DNA from: Tenrec ecaudatus
Lineage: Eukaryota; Chordata; Mammalia; Afrosoricida; Tenrecidae
Length of the DNA stretch: 64,000 nucleotides
Assembly (NCBI RefSeq): GCF_050624435.1
Contig: NC_134536.1
Coordinates: forward strand, 7,444,758-7,508,757
Direction of reading: 5' to 3'
The notes below the pieces were generated by a model that searched no databases, was not told where the DNA came from, and saw only the letters and a list, made by a program, of their open reading frames with translations. Every line of letters begins with the position of its first letter. Position 1 is the stretch's first letter. Both the position numbers and the translations under genes were made by a program. Positions 24,016 to 34,622 of this stretch are shown one piece after another.

Positions 24016-24222
24016 ACACAAACCAAACCCACTGCCTTCGAGTTGGTGCCGGCTCCAAGGGACCCTCTAGGGCAGGGCGGACCACGCCAGTGCACTTCCA
24101 AGCGTTGCACTTCATGGGAGTAGACATCGTCATCTTGCTCTCTCAGAGCTGGCTGGTGGTTTCAAACTGCTAACCTTGTGGTTCACCGCCCAACGGGTAA
24201 ACCCTCCGCCACCAGGGCTGTT
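24016..24222 (-). mobile_element. AfroSINE, antisense
   Basis: It runs from 'cacaaaccaaacccactgcc' to 'aaccctccgccaccagggct'. With the copy at 23498 it forms an inverted pair about 310 bp apart. Confidence 0.9.
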
Positions 24223-24821
24223 CAGGCTCCACATTCGTGAGGTTCCGTTTGTACCTGTGGAGGGTCTAAACTCATCTGCCAAATTGTGTTCGACACGTGC
24301 GCATTTGCATAAGCTTGCTCGGGAAGAAAGGCTTTTCAGCTTGAGAGAGAGAAGGGAAGGAGGGAGCGCTGGGCAGGGGGAAAGAGAGAGAGAGAACGAA
24401 AAGAAAGGTAAGAAAGACCCAGAGGTCTAGATGAATTCAAACAGGCTCCCCCTCCCTTTCTGCCCGCTCCCTACTATTTCATCATACCTACCTTGCTGAC
24501 TCCCCAAGGTCCCCCTTCCCACACTTCTGAGTCTGCAAGCGAGGAGGCGGAGGAAGCAGCCGCCCGGCAGCCCGAATCAGTGCAGATGAAGCTCACCTGT
24601 GCATGCTGCCCAGCACACCTTTCAAAGTGTGAAGACGATTAGTCACCAGGTGGCTATCCGGAAAACACTTTACAGAGGTTTGACTGCACCAGGAAGCCAC
24701 ACCCATCTCCCTGGCCTGGTTGCCAGGGTTCCGCAGGTGGACATTGACATGGGATGAACCCGGGTCAGGCCCACATTCTGAGGATGCTCTTAAAATTCCC
24801 TTTGTGCGTCTCCTGAGGTTG

Positions 24822-24828
<7 letters not shown>

Positions 24829-24857
<29 letters not shown>
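24829..24857. repeat. (AC)n microsatellite
   Basis: About 14 uninterrupted AC units. Confidence 0.95.
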
Positions 24858-24858
<1 letters not shown>

Positions 24859-25639
24859 CAGGAGCTGAGGTTGACATGCTCCTTCAGGTTGGTGTCAATC
24901 AGGCATGACTTGAAGGCATCCACTGCTGGCCACGCTGCCTTGCTTGCTTCCCTCTGTGAGGGCGTCCATTCATCCCTGGCTGACGCTCCGCCTCTAGCAA
25001 TGTGCCACCTCAGCCACCTGATGGCAGCATCTCCCCACTGACTGCATCCAACCAGTCACTGCCCGCCCCAAACGGAGCTTCCCTCTGGGTTTTCCATGGA
25101 TAGTTTTCAGAAGTAGACCCACTGCTGAGCTTGTCTTTGGAGGCATCTCTGGGCGGCCTTGCACTTAGCCCTTACCGCTATCCCTGGACCATCTCTGTCC
25201 CTTATACAGCAGTTGATGGATTAGATACTAGCCTCAGAACACTCAGCCTTGCTCAGCAGCAGATAAAGCAGTGGTGAGACCAGGTCAGTCGGCCTGCAGC
25301 AGACCACCGGAGGAGGCTGCTCCTTCCTCGCTGAGACTCAGGTCAAGCCGGGCGCCACCCACGGGAAGCATGCGTGGTCACGACCTTCTTCTACAGTGCC
25401 TGGACCCAAAGACATCTCTGTTCTGGTTTGGAGGGCAAGCTCAGACCAGCCTCTTCTTTCCAAGTGGTGGGTTCACTTCCCTGCCACATACTTTCTAGCT
25501 CGGTCGCTCAGTTTTCTGAACTCAAGGAAATTTGCTAGATTTCTTTCAAATCTCTGTAGAAGAAAGAGAACCACAGTTCCTTGGCTGGTGGATATGAACA
25601 AACCATTTTCCACAAAACTCTGGTGAAGGCTGAGCTTGC

Positions 25640-25683
25640 CAAAAAAAAAAAAAAAAAAAAAAGGACACACACACACACACACA
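25640..25683. repeat. A-tract followed by (AC)n
   Basis: About 22 A residues, then 'agg' and about 9 AC units. It looks like a retroelement tail, but no body could be recognised upstream. Confidence 0.9.
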
Positions 25684-26039
25684 CCACTCCTGAGTGTGTC
25701 CATATGGAAAAATCGCATTTCCTCAGGAGATTCTGTCGATGCTCTAATTTCCACTTGCCCAAAGTTATTTGTGTAGAAGGAGAAATATCCCTAATTGAAT
25801 GGTCACCGGGGAAAATGGTCTCGCTCCCTAATTGGTGAGGCGTGTAAGTGTCAGAACTGGACGCAGACTCTTCCCCTTCCTATGTTAGCCAGTGTTTCTC
25901 TTGAAAAAGACACACTGAATAGCCATCAGGGTGCGTGCGGCCAGTGAGATGTTACAGTGGCTTCACCCTTGGAGCAAGCATTCTGGCCGCGTTCCTGGGA
26001 GCCATAACTTTGTCTGTACAATTTCTGGGAATTCATTGG

Positions 26040-26165
26040 TACAATGATGAAATACTTAGCTGCTCACCCACAAGTTGGTGGTTTCCACCCCCCGCCCCCC
26101 ACCCTGTGGCTCTTCAGAAGAAAAGTCAGCACCCGAGACGGCAGCTCAGAAGACGCTATGAGACA
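26040..26165 (+). mobile_element. AfroSINE, partial and diverged
   Basis: It keeps 'tagctgctcacccacaagttgg' and a worn 'ctgtggctcttcagaagaaaag' middle; the 3' half is missing. Confidence 0.5.
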
Positions 26166-26289
26166 ATTTTACTCTTCACCGGGGTGGTGGTGGGGAATAA
26201 TGTTTAGAAAACAAACAAAGAGGCACAACAGATTTAAGAGACGATGGAGGGTGAACTGAGATGTGCCAAGCTAGGAGCCACAGTAGGAG

Positions 26290-26475
26290 CCGGAGAGCAA
26301 GATGATGATGAACTGCGGGACAGGTGGCCACAGACCAGGGTTCAAATCCCAGTGCCACCACTTTCCTCGTGGGATCGGGAGCAGATCACAGAACCTTGTA
26401 AGCTTTATTATGCAGCACGAAGTAGTCCTGAGCAGACGCTCACTACAGAGGGCCGTTGTGAGGACTAAGCTGGGG
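26290..26475 (+). mobile_element. MIR (ancient SINE)
   Basis: The core 'gggttcaaatcccagtgccac' is followed by a worn 'gatcacagaacctt' and 'gccgttgtgaggactaagc'. This is the order of the mammalian MIR consensus. Confidence 0.75.
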
Positions 26476-26875
26476 GCCAGCGTGTGATGTGTTTGCATCG
26501 GAAAAGAAAAGAACTCTCAGTGGATGCTAAGACTCATTTTATCACTGCAAAATCCAGACCATAAAATGGACCATGCTGTGCAGCCAGCACCGCTCTTTCC
26601 AGAACATCTCCTCACCTCAAAGGAAAGCCCCGGTCCCAGGAAGCGGCTTCACCCTATTCTTCCCTCCCCGCTGTCTCTGGCAGCCGTGACGCTGCTTCCT
26701 GTCTCCAAGGACTTGGGATCCTTTATGTGGAATCATATCACGTCCGTCCTTTTGTGCCTGGCCGATTTCACTCAATGAGACTTTCTTTTTCAAAAATAAG
26801 ATTTTCAATGTCCATTCAGGTTGCAATCTGTATGAGAACATCCTTCCCTTTTATGACTGAGTAACATCCTCTTGA

Positions 26876-27080
26876 AGGAGCCCTGGGGCTCTGCTTTGGG
26901 CTGCTAACCACAAGGGCAGTAGTTCGAAAACCTCAGCCACTGTGAGAGAGAAAGATGAGGCTTTCTGCTCTCATAAAGATTTACTGTCTCGGAACCCCAC
27001 AGGGGCAGTTCCGCCCTGTCCTGGGGGGTCGCTATGAGTTGGCATCGACTCGATGGCAGTGGGTTTTCGGCTTTTTTTTC
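26876..27080 (+). mobile_element. AfroSINE
   Basis: A full copy from 'aaggagccctggggctctgc' to 'catcgactcgatggcagtgg', followed by a T-rich tail. Confidence 0.92.
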
Positions 27081-27661
27081 TTCAGAGCCCCAGTCTAGCG
27101 GTGCCACACTGGGAGGGCGAGTCTTCTGAAACACACGTGGCGGCACCCTTACTGCCTCAGCTACGATGTAGGCCTTAAAATACGAACCGTGAAGGCTGGC
27201 ACAGCAGGGGAAATCCTCCAGTGAACCAAAGATCAGGATGTGACATTGTACCAGATGATAGGTAGCAAATTAAGCCTCGGCAAATCCTGACAGAGGATCT
27301 GGAAACACAGTAGCAGCTGTGTTTTCCAAACTTTTTTTTCCATATGAAAAGTTATTTGGTTATAGTTTTAAAACAAAACAATAACAGCAACTTGAGAAAA
27401 CAAATAAACCACAATCCACCCCAAGGAAATTCACTGTGGCTAAACCCCCGCTCTCTGGGACCATGAAAACATTGTATCTAACACTTACACTTTCGGGACC
27501 AGAGAGAAAGAAGAGTTCTAGTCCTGTTAGGGACTGACTTGGTGGCTGTCCAATCTCACGGACACAAAGAGCTCTCTCCCATGGCCGCTGCTGCTCTGGA
27601 AGTTTTCTCGTGAACAGGTTTTGGGAACCCGGTCACTGTTCTTTCATCTCTGTCTACGCAG

Positions 27662-27807
27662 GCACCTTCGGGGCCGGCCTTCTCAAAGAAGCTCAGCTCC
27701 CCGTGATTGAGAATAAAGTGTGTAACCGGTATGAGTATCTGAATGGAAGAGTGAAGACCACCGAGCTCTGTGCTGGGCTGTTGACGGGAGGGGCGGACAG
27801 CTGCCAG
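27662..27807 (+). CDS. PLG: PLG exon 18: protease, S1 pocket
   Basis: The acceptor is ctgtctacgcag and the donor GTAAGC; the exon is 146 bp, starting with two bases of a Gly codon and ending in phase 0. It encodes [20 protein letters not shown], then [19 protein letters not shown] and GGADSCQ. The Asp of ADSCQ is the S1 aspartate that gives trypsin-like Lys/Arg specificity. The exon stops exactly before the GDSGG motif, as in the human gene. Confidence 0.97.
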
Positions 27808-28739
27808 GTAAGCAGAGAGGGAAGTGACCATGCGAGCTCGGATGCCTGTCTCAGCCGCAAAGTGGCAAGTTCAACAAGGGTCTGGCAAGTGTTTCCCAGA
27901 CACTCTTAAGGATGACCCCAAATATGCATTTAGATAGGCCAAGGTGATTTCTTGGCTCTTGAATTCTAGACCGATGGTCCTTAATTGCCATCCAGTCAGC
28001 TCTGGCTCCTGAGGACCCATGCTTAACAGTGAAACGTGACCTGGCCCCGTGCCATTTCCACCATCGTTGGTTTGCTCAAGCCCATTGTTGGCAGCGGCGA
28101 GTGCCTTCCAACCTAAGAAATCTTCTAGTGCGAAAATGAGCAGCACGCTGTCGTAATCCATAGGGCTTCACTGGCTAATGGTCTGAAGTAGGTTCAGGCC
28201 TTTCTCCCCACTGTCTAAATCTGGAAGCTTCTGTAGAGACCTGCCCACCGTGGGTAGCATTGCGACTCTGAAATACGAATGGCTGAGCTTGCAACAGCAT
28301 GTGGCGGCCACAGGGCGGCCCACTGACCCACGGCTCGTGGTCCAGTGAGGAGTAAGAGGCTGGGACGGCTTTTGTCATCAACCATGTGTTTCCTGAAACG
28401 TGGAGACTGGGGCCAGGATGCAGGACAGGACCCAGTTGCTGTAGTTTACCTCTGGGCTTGGGGTTAGCCCTGCCTAAGAGAACCGCACCCCCAACCCCCA
28501 ATAAGGAATGTGTTCCGCATTCACAGGGAATTCCTCCCTCCTCAGGAAAAGCTAATTGGTGCCATTTGTTCTCAAGGCATGGCGCTGAGCACTTGGGCGC
28601 AGAATACGTCAGTGAACGTACTATCTGATGGGGAAGGGATGTCAGATATTGGGAAAGCTTGCATGAGTTTGAGGACGGAACCCCCTACGAAGATGCGGGA
28701 GTGTTCTCCTTCACCTGTTTCTCCTCCGCCTCTCTCTAG
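27808..28739 (+). other. PLG: PLG intron 18
   Basis: A 0.9-kb intron without any repeat I can name. A C/T-rich acceptor tract (28706-28739) ends it. Confidence 0.85.
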
Positions 28740-28901
<162 letters not shown>

Positions 28902-29098
28902 CTGAATGTGAGACAGGCGGGCATCCAATACTCTGGAACCTGGAACATGTGAGGGGATCTCCTGTGTTCAGACATAATCAATAGTAATCAAAGTAAGACC
29001 CTGTCCATTGCTACCATTGATTGCTAAACCGCTACATTTTTTATATATTACTGTCAATGGGCTGCCGGGAAGGAAGCACAGGTGTGGCCTCTGTTGAA

Positions 29099-29104
29099 AA
29101 TAAA
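29099..29104 (+). terminator. PLG: PLG poly(A) signal AATAAA
   Basis: A canonical AATAAA lies 198 bases after the stop, followed within 30 bases by a T/G-containing stretch. The mRNA end is expected near 29115-29125, giving a 3' UTR of about 0.2 kb, a length plausible for PLG. Confidence 0.85.
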
Positions 29105-29320
29105 CCAAACTGACCTTGACTTGAGTTGACCTTGCTTCAGACCTTCAACCCTTCTGTATTCTCTAACCAGCCCCTGTCCCCGGAGGGCAGCTCGCACACG
29201 CTGCAGTGAGCTGGCTCTTTCCACGGTCATCCTTGTGCCCAGGATGAACGAGTCTCTCCATCACAGGGACGATTGCTAACAGGCCACCTGGTACATTTAC
29301 CTTGTCAGCTAAAGACAGCT

Positions 29321-29343
29321 ACACACACACACACGCACACACA
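29321..29343. repeat. (AC)n microsatellite
   Basis: About 11 AC units with one CG interruption. Confidence 0.9.
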
Positions 29344-29832
29344 CATCTTTCACATCTTTATTCTTGGCACCGAGAAGAATGTGTCCAGGACTGCCACGTG
29401 GAGAAGTGGGGGGGGGGGGAGGGTCATGACTACAAGTTCTATTCTTGGGTCTGAAATCTGCTCCTGACGACTTGACGCAAGTCCCACCCAGGGGACAGAC
29501 ACTGAGCAGAGCGCTGGGTGTGCTGGGACGCAATGGAGGCGTGATGCAAGACGGAGCCACTCGCCCGAATGTTATTCTGGGTCAGATTTGAGTCCAGGCG
29601 TGACGCCAGCGGCCTGCCAGGGGACAATGAGCACACAGAGCAGGGTGGCCGCTCGCCTCGCCCGGCTGCTCATAAAGCCGGGCAGAACACTGGCGCGCTG
29701 TTCTCAGGCCCCACGTAGGCAGCGGCCGGGGAGAAAGGACGTCTGTGGGGGGTGTTTGTTGTTTTTCTCTTTGACAATTTAATTTGTTGGTTTGTCTGTT
29801 TCGGGAATCAACATATCACCTCAAAAGGCAAC

Positions 29833-29873
29833 GGGGGTGGGGGGTGGGGGGGGTGGGGGGGGGTAAGAGGGAG
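29833..29873 (+). repeat. G-rich block, G-quadruplex candidate
   Basis: Four or more runs of five to nine G separated by single T residues, within 41 bases. On the - strand, SLC22A3's sense strand, the block is C-rich. Confidence 0.85.
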
Positions 29874-29981
29874 ACAGGGCCCAGGTCGTCTGAGCGCAGG
29901 AAGAAGGGCCCAGGGAGCTGAAAGAAGGAGGCCTGCAAAGGAAGGGTGGATGCAGGCAGCAGGGGAGCCTCGGCGTCTGTG

Positions 29982-29987
29982 TTTATT
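29982..29987 (-). terminator. SLC22A3: Candidate SLC22A3 poly(A) signal AATAAA
   Basis: TTTATT on the + strand gives AATAAA on the - strand, about 1.37 kb after the SLC22A3 stop. It is the first canonical signal I find downstream. I see no strong GU-rich element after it, and an ATTAAA at 29778-29783 is an alternative. Confidence 0.45.
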
Positions 29988-30056
29988 TGATTGGAAAATA
30001 CAACTGTTCGAGTGGACTCTCGGGTGCGCTTCTGGCTTAATGAGCATACTCGTGCG

Positions 30057-30059
<3 letters not shown>

Positions 30060-30089
<30 letters not shown>
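30060..30089. repeat. (AC)n microsatellite, in the putative SLC22A3 3' UTR
   Basis: About 15 AC units; on the transcript strand this would be a GU repeat. Confidence 0.9.
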
Positions 30090-30091
<2 letters not shown>

Positions 30092-31360
30092 TCCCAGGTC
30101 CTCCACAGAGAGGCTTTCTGCCCCGTTGGCAAGACTTCCCTTTGGTGCCCATTTTGCCTGGCCGCCCACCATGCCAAGGAATTCGTGAACGCGTCCTGCC
30201 TAAGGTGTGCACGCTGGATCCCCAAACGTGACCAACAGCACGTGCCAGGCAGAGGGCCATGCGAAAAGAGCCTACTGTGTGTACGTCTCACATTCCCAAA
30301 ACCCCAGTGACCAAAAAAAAAGACGCAGTCTCTTATTAGTGTCTGTAAAGTTATATATAAAACTGCTACCAATTATCTTAAGCATGGCTATAGTTCACCT
30401 TTCCTTTAAATGCAAATATAAGCCCCTTCCTGAGACCAGGACCAACTCCAAACATCGAATGAGAACTGTCTGGATTCTCTTTGGGGGCATGGGTGCCCTC
30501 AGAGCACAGAATTCCCACAAGTCGGAGAAAGCTCTCTCGGCTATTAAGATCCGAAGACCAGTGGGCTAATGATCTCCGGGGTTCGTTCAGTAAAATACAG
30601 AGACGTGGGTTTTCTACAAGATGGGTCAAAGCTGCCCTGAATCCTTTCAGGACGAAAGCCTGATTTTGTTATAAAGAACAAAGCCCGTCCTCGCCGTACA
30701 GAGACGATTTCTTGTTCTAGCGGAAGCACCGGCTACAGCAAACCTGGGTGCAAGGTGCTGCAGAGACGGCGGGGAGAGAAGCAAGATACCACGCAAGCTC
30801 TAGAACTCAGAGAAGAAGAGGAAGCAGGGGCTCAGCGCTGTGGGGTCCAAGGCCCTGGGGCTCACCCCATCTCTTCCCTTTCTTAACAGGACCCCCACCT
30901 CCTCTCCCTCCGTGGAATCTTCAGAAGATTCCATGGAGAGCCTCAGGCCGGGATCAGAGCTGATGGACATGTGCACATGGTCACCTGCACCAGGCCTGCA
31001 ACTGGCACACCCTGCTGTCCCCACCAGCTGGCATGAGAGCGGGATGGGAAACTTCGATGGTCTCTGCTAAACCCCACAGGGCAGGGAGCACCACTCCAGA
31101 GATAAGCTGCCGGGCTCAGGAAGAACCACGTGCTTTACAGGTGCTCCCAGATTGGGCACGTGGCACGTGCTCCCAGCAGTTCCGGGGGGCATCACACGTC
31201 AGAGTCCTCCAACGCGGCGTTACATTCCAATGTCTCATGGAGGATGCAGGGCGCTTGGACTGCAGGCACCTTCGAGGCAGGAACGGACGCTTCTGTAAGG
31301 CACATCGTTCCAGGGAGTGTCAGCCCCAAGAGGTCCTTCCCTCCGTCTTTGGCAGGGGCC

Positions 31361-31421
31361 TCAGAGGCGAGAGCTTGAGACCTGGCCTTTCCTTTTCCGG
31401 CCACATGTGTAGGAGTACGGG
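31361..31421 (-). CDS. SLC22A3: SLC22A3 exon 11: C-terminal tail
   Basis: On the - strand a 'cttctttgtttggccag' acceptor precedes the exon. Its first base completes the Ser codon begun as AG at the end of exon 10. It then encodes PYSYTCGRKRKGQVSSSRL and TGA (31361-31363). The human tail is PHSCKCGRNKKTPVSRSHL, so length, the CGR block and the basic character match, while the first tail Cys is Tyr here. This is the cytoplasmic C-terminus. Confidence 0.93.
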
Positions 31422-31544
31422 CTGGCCAAACAAAGAAGAGAAGAGAACATTCTTACTTTCCAAGGGCAGCGCAAGGCCTTCAAAGACAGCTTGCTTTGTA
31501 AGCACGCATCGCTAGCGCCGGCTCTGGTCAAGCACACTCATGCA

Positions 31545-31750
31545 GAGACCAAACCCATCACTGTTGAGCCGATTCCGACGCAGAGCAGCCCCACAGGACT
31601 GGCTGGGACTCCCCAGGTGGGCTCCCAGGCCGCACCCTTGCCGGAAGCCGGCTGCCACATCTTTCTCCCTCAGAGCGACTGACCAGGTCAAGCGCTGGCC
31701 TGTTGGTTAGCAGCAGTCAAAAGCACTTAACCACTGCGCTACCAGACATA
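31545..31750 (-). mobile_element. AfroSINE, antisense
   Basis: It runs from 'accaaacccatcactgttga' to 'cttaaccactgcgctaccag', only 124 bp upstream (in gene direction) of SLC22A3 exon 11. Confidence 0.85.
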
Positions 31751-32037
31751 GTGTCTCACAAAAACCCAACTTAAAGGCAACAAACACGGAATGCTATAAA
31801 TACGTAGTGGTCTCCAAGTTCACTTTCAGATGACAACAAAATGTCGTGGGCTCTAACTTGTGGGGACATTGAGGGTGGCAGAGGAGAACTCTGACACATC
31901 AGGTTTTCGAAGTCCGATGCTTTCTGGAAGTACACGGAGGCTACATAAAGATCGTGGAAAAACAGAACGGAAAGACAACAGAATTTCCTCACAAACGTTG
32001 TGAGGCCCCCTCGTAGGTCATTTCTTCTCAGACAGCT

Positions 32038-32082
32038 CTGAGTGGACTTGAACCGCCAACCTTTTGGTTAGCAGTTGTGTGT
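32038..32082 (-). mobile_element. AfroSINE fragment
   Basis: Only 'gacttgaaccgccaaccttt' and 'tggttagcagttg' remain, the antisense tRNA-like part. Confidence 0.6.
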
Positions 32083-32099
32083 GGGAACCATGTGCTCAT

Positions 32100-32480
32100 T
32101 AGCACCATCGCAGTGGCAGTTCTTTATGGATTTCTACGGACTACCACACAGGTAACCACTGTGTCTGCCCTTCGTGTCGAGGGCCTTCCTCTCTCACACC
32201 CCCTCTCCATTTCACCAAGCAGGACGTCCTTCTCCAGGGACTGGCCTCTCCTGACAACATGGCCAACGTATGTCAGACAAAGTCTCCCCATCTTTGCCTC
32301 TAAGGAGCATCCTGGCTGTACCCCTTCCAAGACAGATCTGTTCGTTCTTTTGGCATTCGGTGGTGTTTTCAATGCTCTTTACCGACACCATAGTTTAAAT
32401 GCATCGGTTTTGCTTAGGTCTTCCTTATTCAGTGTCCAATGTTCACGTGCATAGGAGGATATTGAAGATACTGGGGTGCG
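32100..32480 (-). mobile_element. RTE/BovB 3' fragment, antisense
   Basis: Antisense blocks in order: 'aagcaggacgtccttctcca', 'gacaacatggccaacgtatg', 'aaggagcatcctggctgtac', 'ccaagacagatctgttcgtt' and 'aggtcttccttattcagtgt'. It is well preserved. Confidence 0.85.
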
Positions 32481-32919
32481 GGGGGCTTGGGTCAGGTCAC
32501 ATGCAGCCGCAATTGTAATGCATTGCTTTTCAACACTTGAAAGAGGTGCTCTGCAGTGAAACATGACAATTGTGGGGATGGAGTACGAGCTGGCAGGGTT
32601 TCCTGCTGCTGCGTACAGGGATGCTGAGTTGGAATTGGCTAGATGGCGCCTGACAGCGACTGCCACAACTACACCTGGTTCTGGAATGAAGCCGCTAACG
32701 TGAATGAACAAAGATAGCAGAAGTGATGTAATCACAGCACAACCTTAAAAAGAAAGTGTTCGCAGACTCTAGCAATTTGGGGATTAAGTAGCTTCTTCCC
32801 AGGGCCGATAGTGACAGAAAACAAAGTGTGCCTGAAGCCAAGGTATGGTCGATTGCCTCATAACCATATGAACACTGGACCAGGAAAGAGGGAGATCGTG
32901 GAAAAAGTGATTCTTTTGA

Positions 32920-33295
32920 ACTCGGTTGTTGGTGGTGAAGAATCATCGAAAAGTTCATGGACTTCCAGAAGAACAAACGTATCTGTCTTGGAAAGAGTAC
33001 AGTCAGCACGCTCCTTAGAAACGACGATGGAGAGATTTCATCTCAAGTACTTTGGACATGTTGTCAGGAGAGGTCAGTCCTTGGTCAAGGGCATCATGCT
33101 CAGTAAAGTGGAGCATCGGAGCAGAGAGGGTGACCGTCAACAAGATGGACGGACACCCGTGGCTGCCACAAGGGACTCCAACATAACAACTGCGAGGCTT
33201 GTGCAGGACCGGCTGTGTCTCATTCCGCGGCACAGAGGGTCGCTTTGAGCCGGAACAGACTCGGTGGGATGGAAGCACCAAAAGCAATGACACCA
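32920..33295 (+). mobile_element. RTE/BovB 3' end, sense
   Basis: It has 'cttggaaagagtacagtcag', 'tactttggacatgttgtcag', 'gagaggtcagtccttggtca', 'agggcatcatgctcagtaaag' and a 'gctttgagccggaacagact' end. It is in inverted orientation to the copy at 32100. Confidence 0.85.
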
Positions 33296-33654
33296 CAGCA
33301 TGCTTAGTTGGGACATGTCCAGTAAGTGTTGTTTTTACAGCAGACACCAGTATTATTTATGTCACCAGTGTTTTATTATGGAAAGGTGTGCATGTAGAAA
33401 CATGTGGAAGGAATGGCCCTTCCACTTGGTGGCCATCATTCTTCATGGTTATGAATTGGGCAGCTATTCGTTTCTCCGACACACCAGTTAGACACCTCCC
33501 TTCAAAACTCCAGCTGTCTCAGTTGTTGTGCTGGAACTGGATGAGGTTGCCCTTCGGACCACAAATAATCATTTATTCTCCAGTTTTTCCTAATGAGTTT
33601 GAACTTCTTGGGAATAAGAATGAGAGCATCATCACTCGTGTTACATGAACCAGA

Positions 33655-34020
33655 TAATAAACCAAACTCACTGTCACCGAGTCGATGCCAGCCCATAGCG
33701 ACCCTACAGGACAGGAGAGTACCGTCCCTGTGGGCTTCTGACACTAACTCTCTCTTTTTAAAAAATTTTGAAAATATTTATTTATTATTTTAATAATTCA
33801 TTTTATTGGGGGCTCTTACCACTCTGATCACAATCCATCCATATATCCATTGTGTCAAGCACATTTGTGCATATGCTCCATCATCATTTTCAAAACATTT
33901 TCTTTCTACCTGAGCCTTTGGTATCTGACACTGTAACTCTTGAAAGGAGTAGAAAACCCACTCTTTCTCCCCTTGGAGTGGCTGGTGGTTTCAGACTGCT
34001 GGCCTCACAGTTAGCAGACA
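33655..34020 (-). mobile_element. AfroSINE, antisense, split by an L1 tail
   Basis: The left half (33655-33751, 'caaactcactgtcaccgagt') and right half (33925-34020, 'gtaactcttgaaaggagtag' to 'cagttagcagac') together make one SINE. The gap is the L1 tail at 33752. Confidence 0.88.
33752..33924 (-). mobile_element. L1-type 3' UTR nested in an AfroSINE, with TSD
   Basis: The flanking repeats are ctgacactaactct (33738-33751) and ctgacactgtaactct (33925-33940), a near-perfect duplication of SINE sequence. The insert has a T-rich start and the shared 'attgtgtcaagcacatttgtg' unit. It is younger than the SINE. Confidence 0.88.
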
Positions 34021-34111
34021 TTTTTGTTTTCGGATAGATATCTTGGATGCAGGCTTTAAAATGCTAAGTTCTATGCCGTAAGTTGCATTCTAAGAAGTTG
34101 AAACGGATTTA

Positions 34112-34622
34112 AAATTAGCTGTTGATATAGTTAGTTTATTGTGCCAACCTGGCCAATAAACTCATGTAGGGCTAATTGAAGGGTGGAGGGATAAATGGCT
34201 TGGTGAGCTTCCCTTTCTAGTTCTTGGGCCTCTTGTTTTGTGATGGTTGGACCAGGGTGCAGCTGCTTTAGCCAGTTCCCTGCTTCAGTTGGAAAGGCTC
34301 ACTTCCTGCAAGACATCCCTGAGGAGAAGCACCCGATGCAGCCCTGGGTGCTGGAGCAGCCGTGTGGAGACCCCTGCTAGCGCCGAGATGCTTACACGTT
34401 CACTGACTCAGCTTTCCTCCTGCAGTCAGCATCATTGCTTGTGTTTTGTGAGATGGAGGAGGACTTTGTGGGTCTGTGTCAGACATATAGACTAATGTTG
34501 GACTTGTGGGCTTGGGCAGCACTGGGTTGGGATGTTTTCTTGATGTGCACTTACCCTTTATATAAAACTCTCTCTTATACATATGAATTTCTGTGGATTT
34601 GTTTCTCTAAAGTACCCAGAAG
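34112..34622 (+). repeat. Unclassified 0.5-0.6-kb interspersed repeat, copy 2
   Basis: It starts 'atagttagtttattgtgcca' and 'acctggccaataaactcatg', like the copy at 8228, and ends in a 'tataaaactctctcttatac' block plus 'gtttctctaaagtaccc'. The interior is diverged between the two copies. Confidence 0.7.

Larger units (their letters stand above)
23186..27661 (+). other. PLG: PLG intron 17
   Basis: This 4.5-kb intron holds AfroSINEs at 23498 (+), 24016 (-), 26040 (+, partial) and 26876 (+), a MIR at 26290, two CA microsatellites and an A-tract. In 24230-24820, 24900-25620 and 27090-27640 I see no gene-like signal; 24335-24415 is a purine (GA) run. Confidence 0.85.
29125..29960. other. Intergenic gap between convergent PLG and SLC22A3 ends
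   Basis: It holds an AC microsatellite (29321-29343), a G run (29409-29420) and a G-rich block (29833-29873). There is no open reading frame with family resemblance and no kringle sequence. The right edge depends on the tentative SLC22A3 poly(A) site. Confidence 0.6.
29965..31360 (-). other. SLC22A3: Putative SLC22A3 3' UTR
   Basis: About 1.4 kb between the stop codon and the candidate AATAAA. It contains the AC repeat at 30060 and no recognised transposon. The extent is inferred only from the signal position. Confidence 0.45.
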
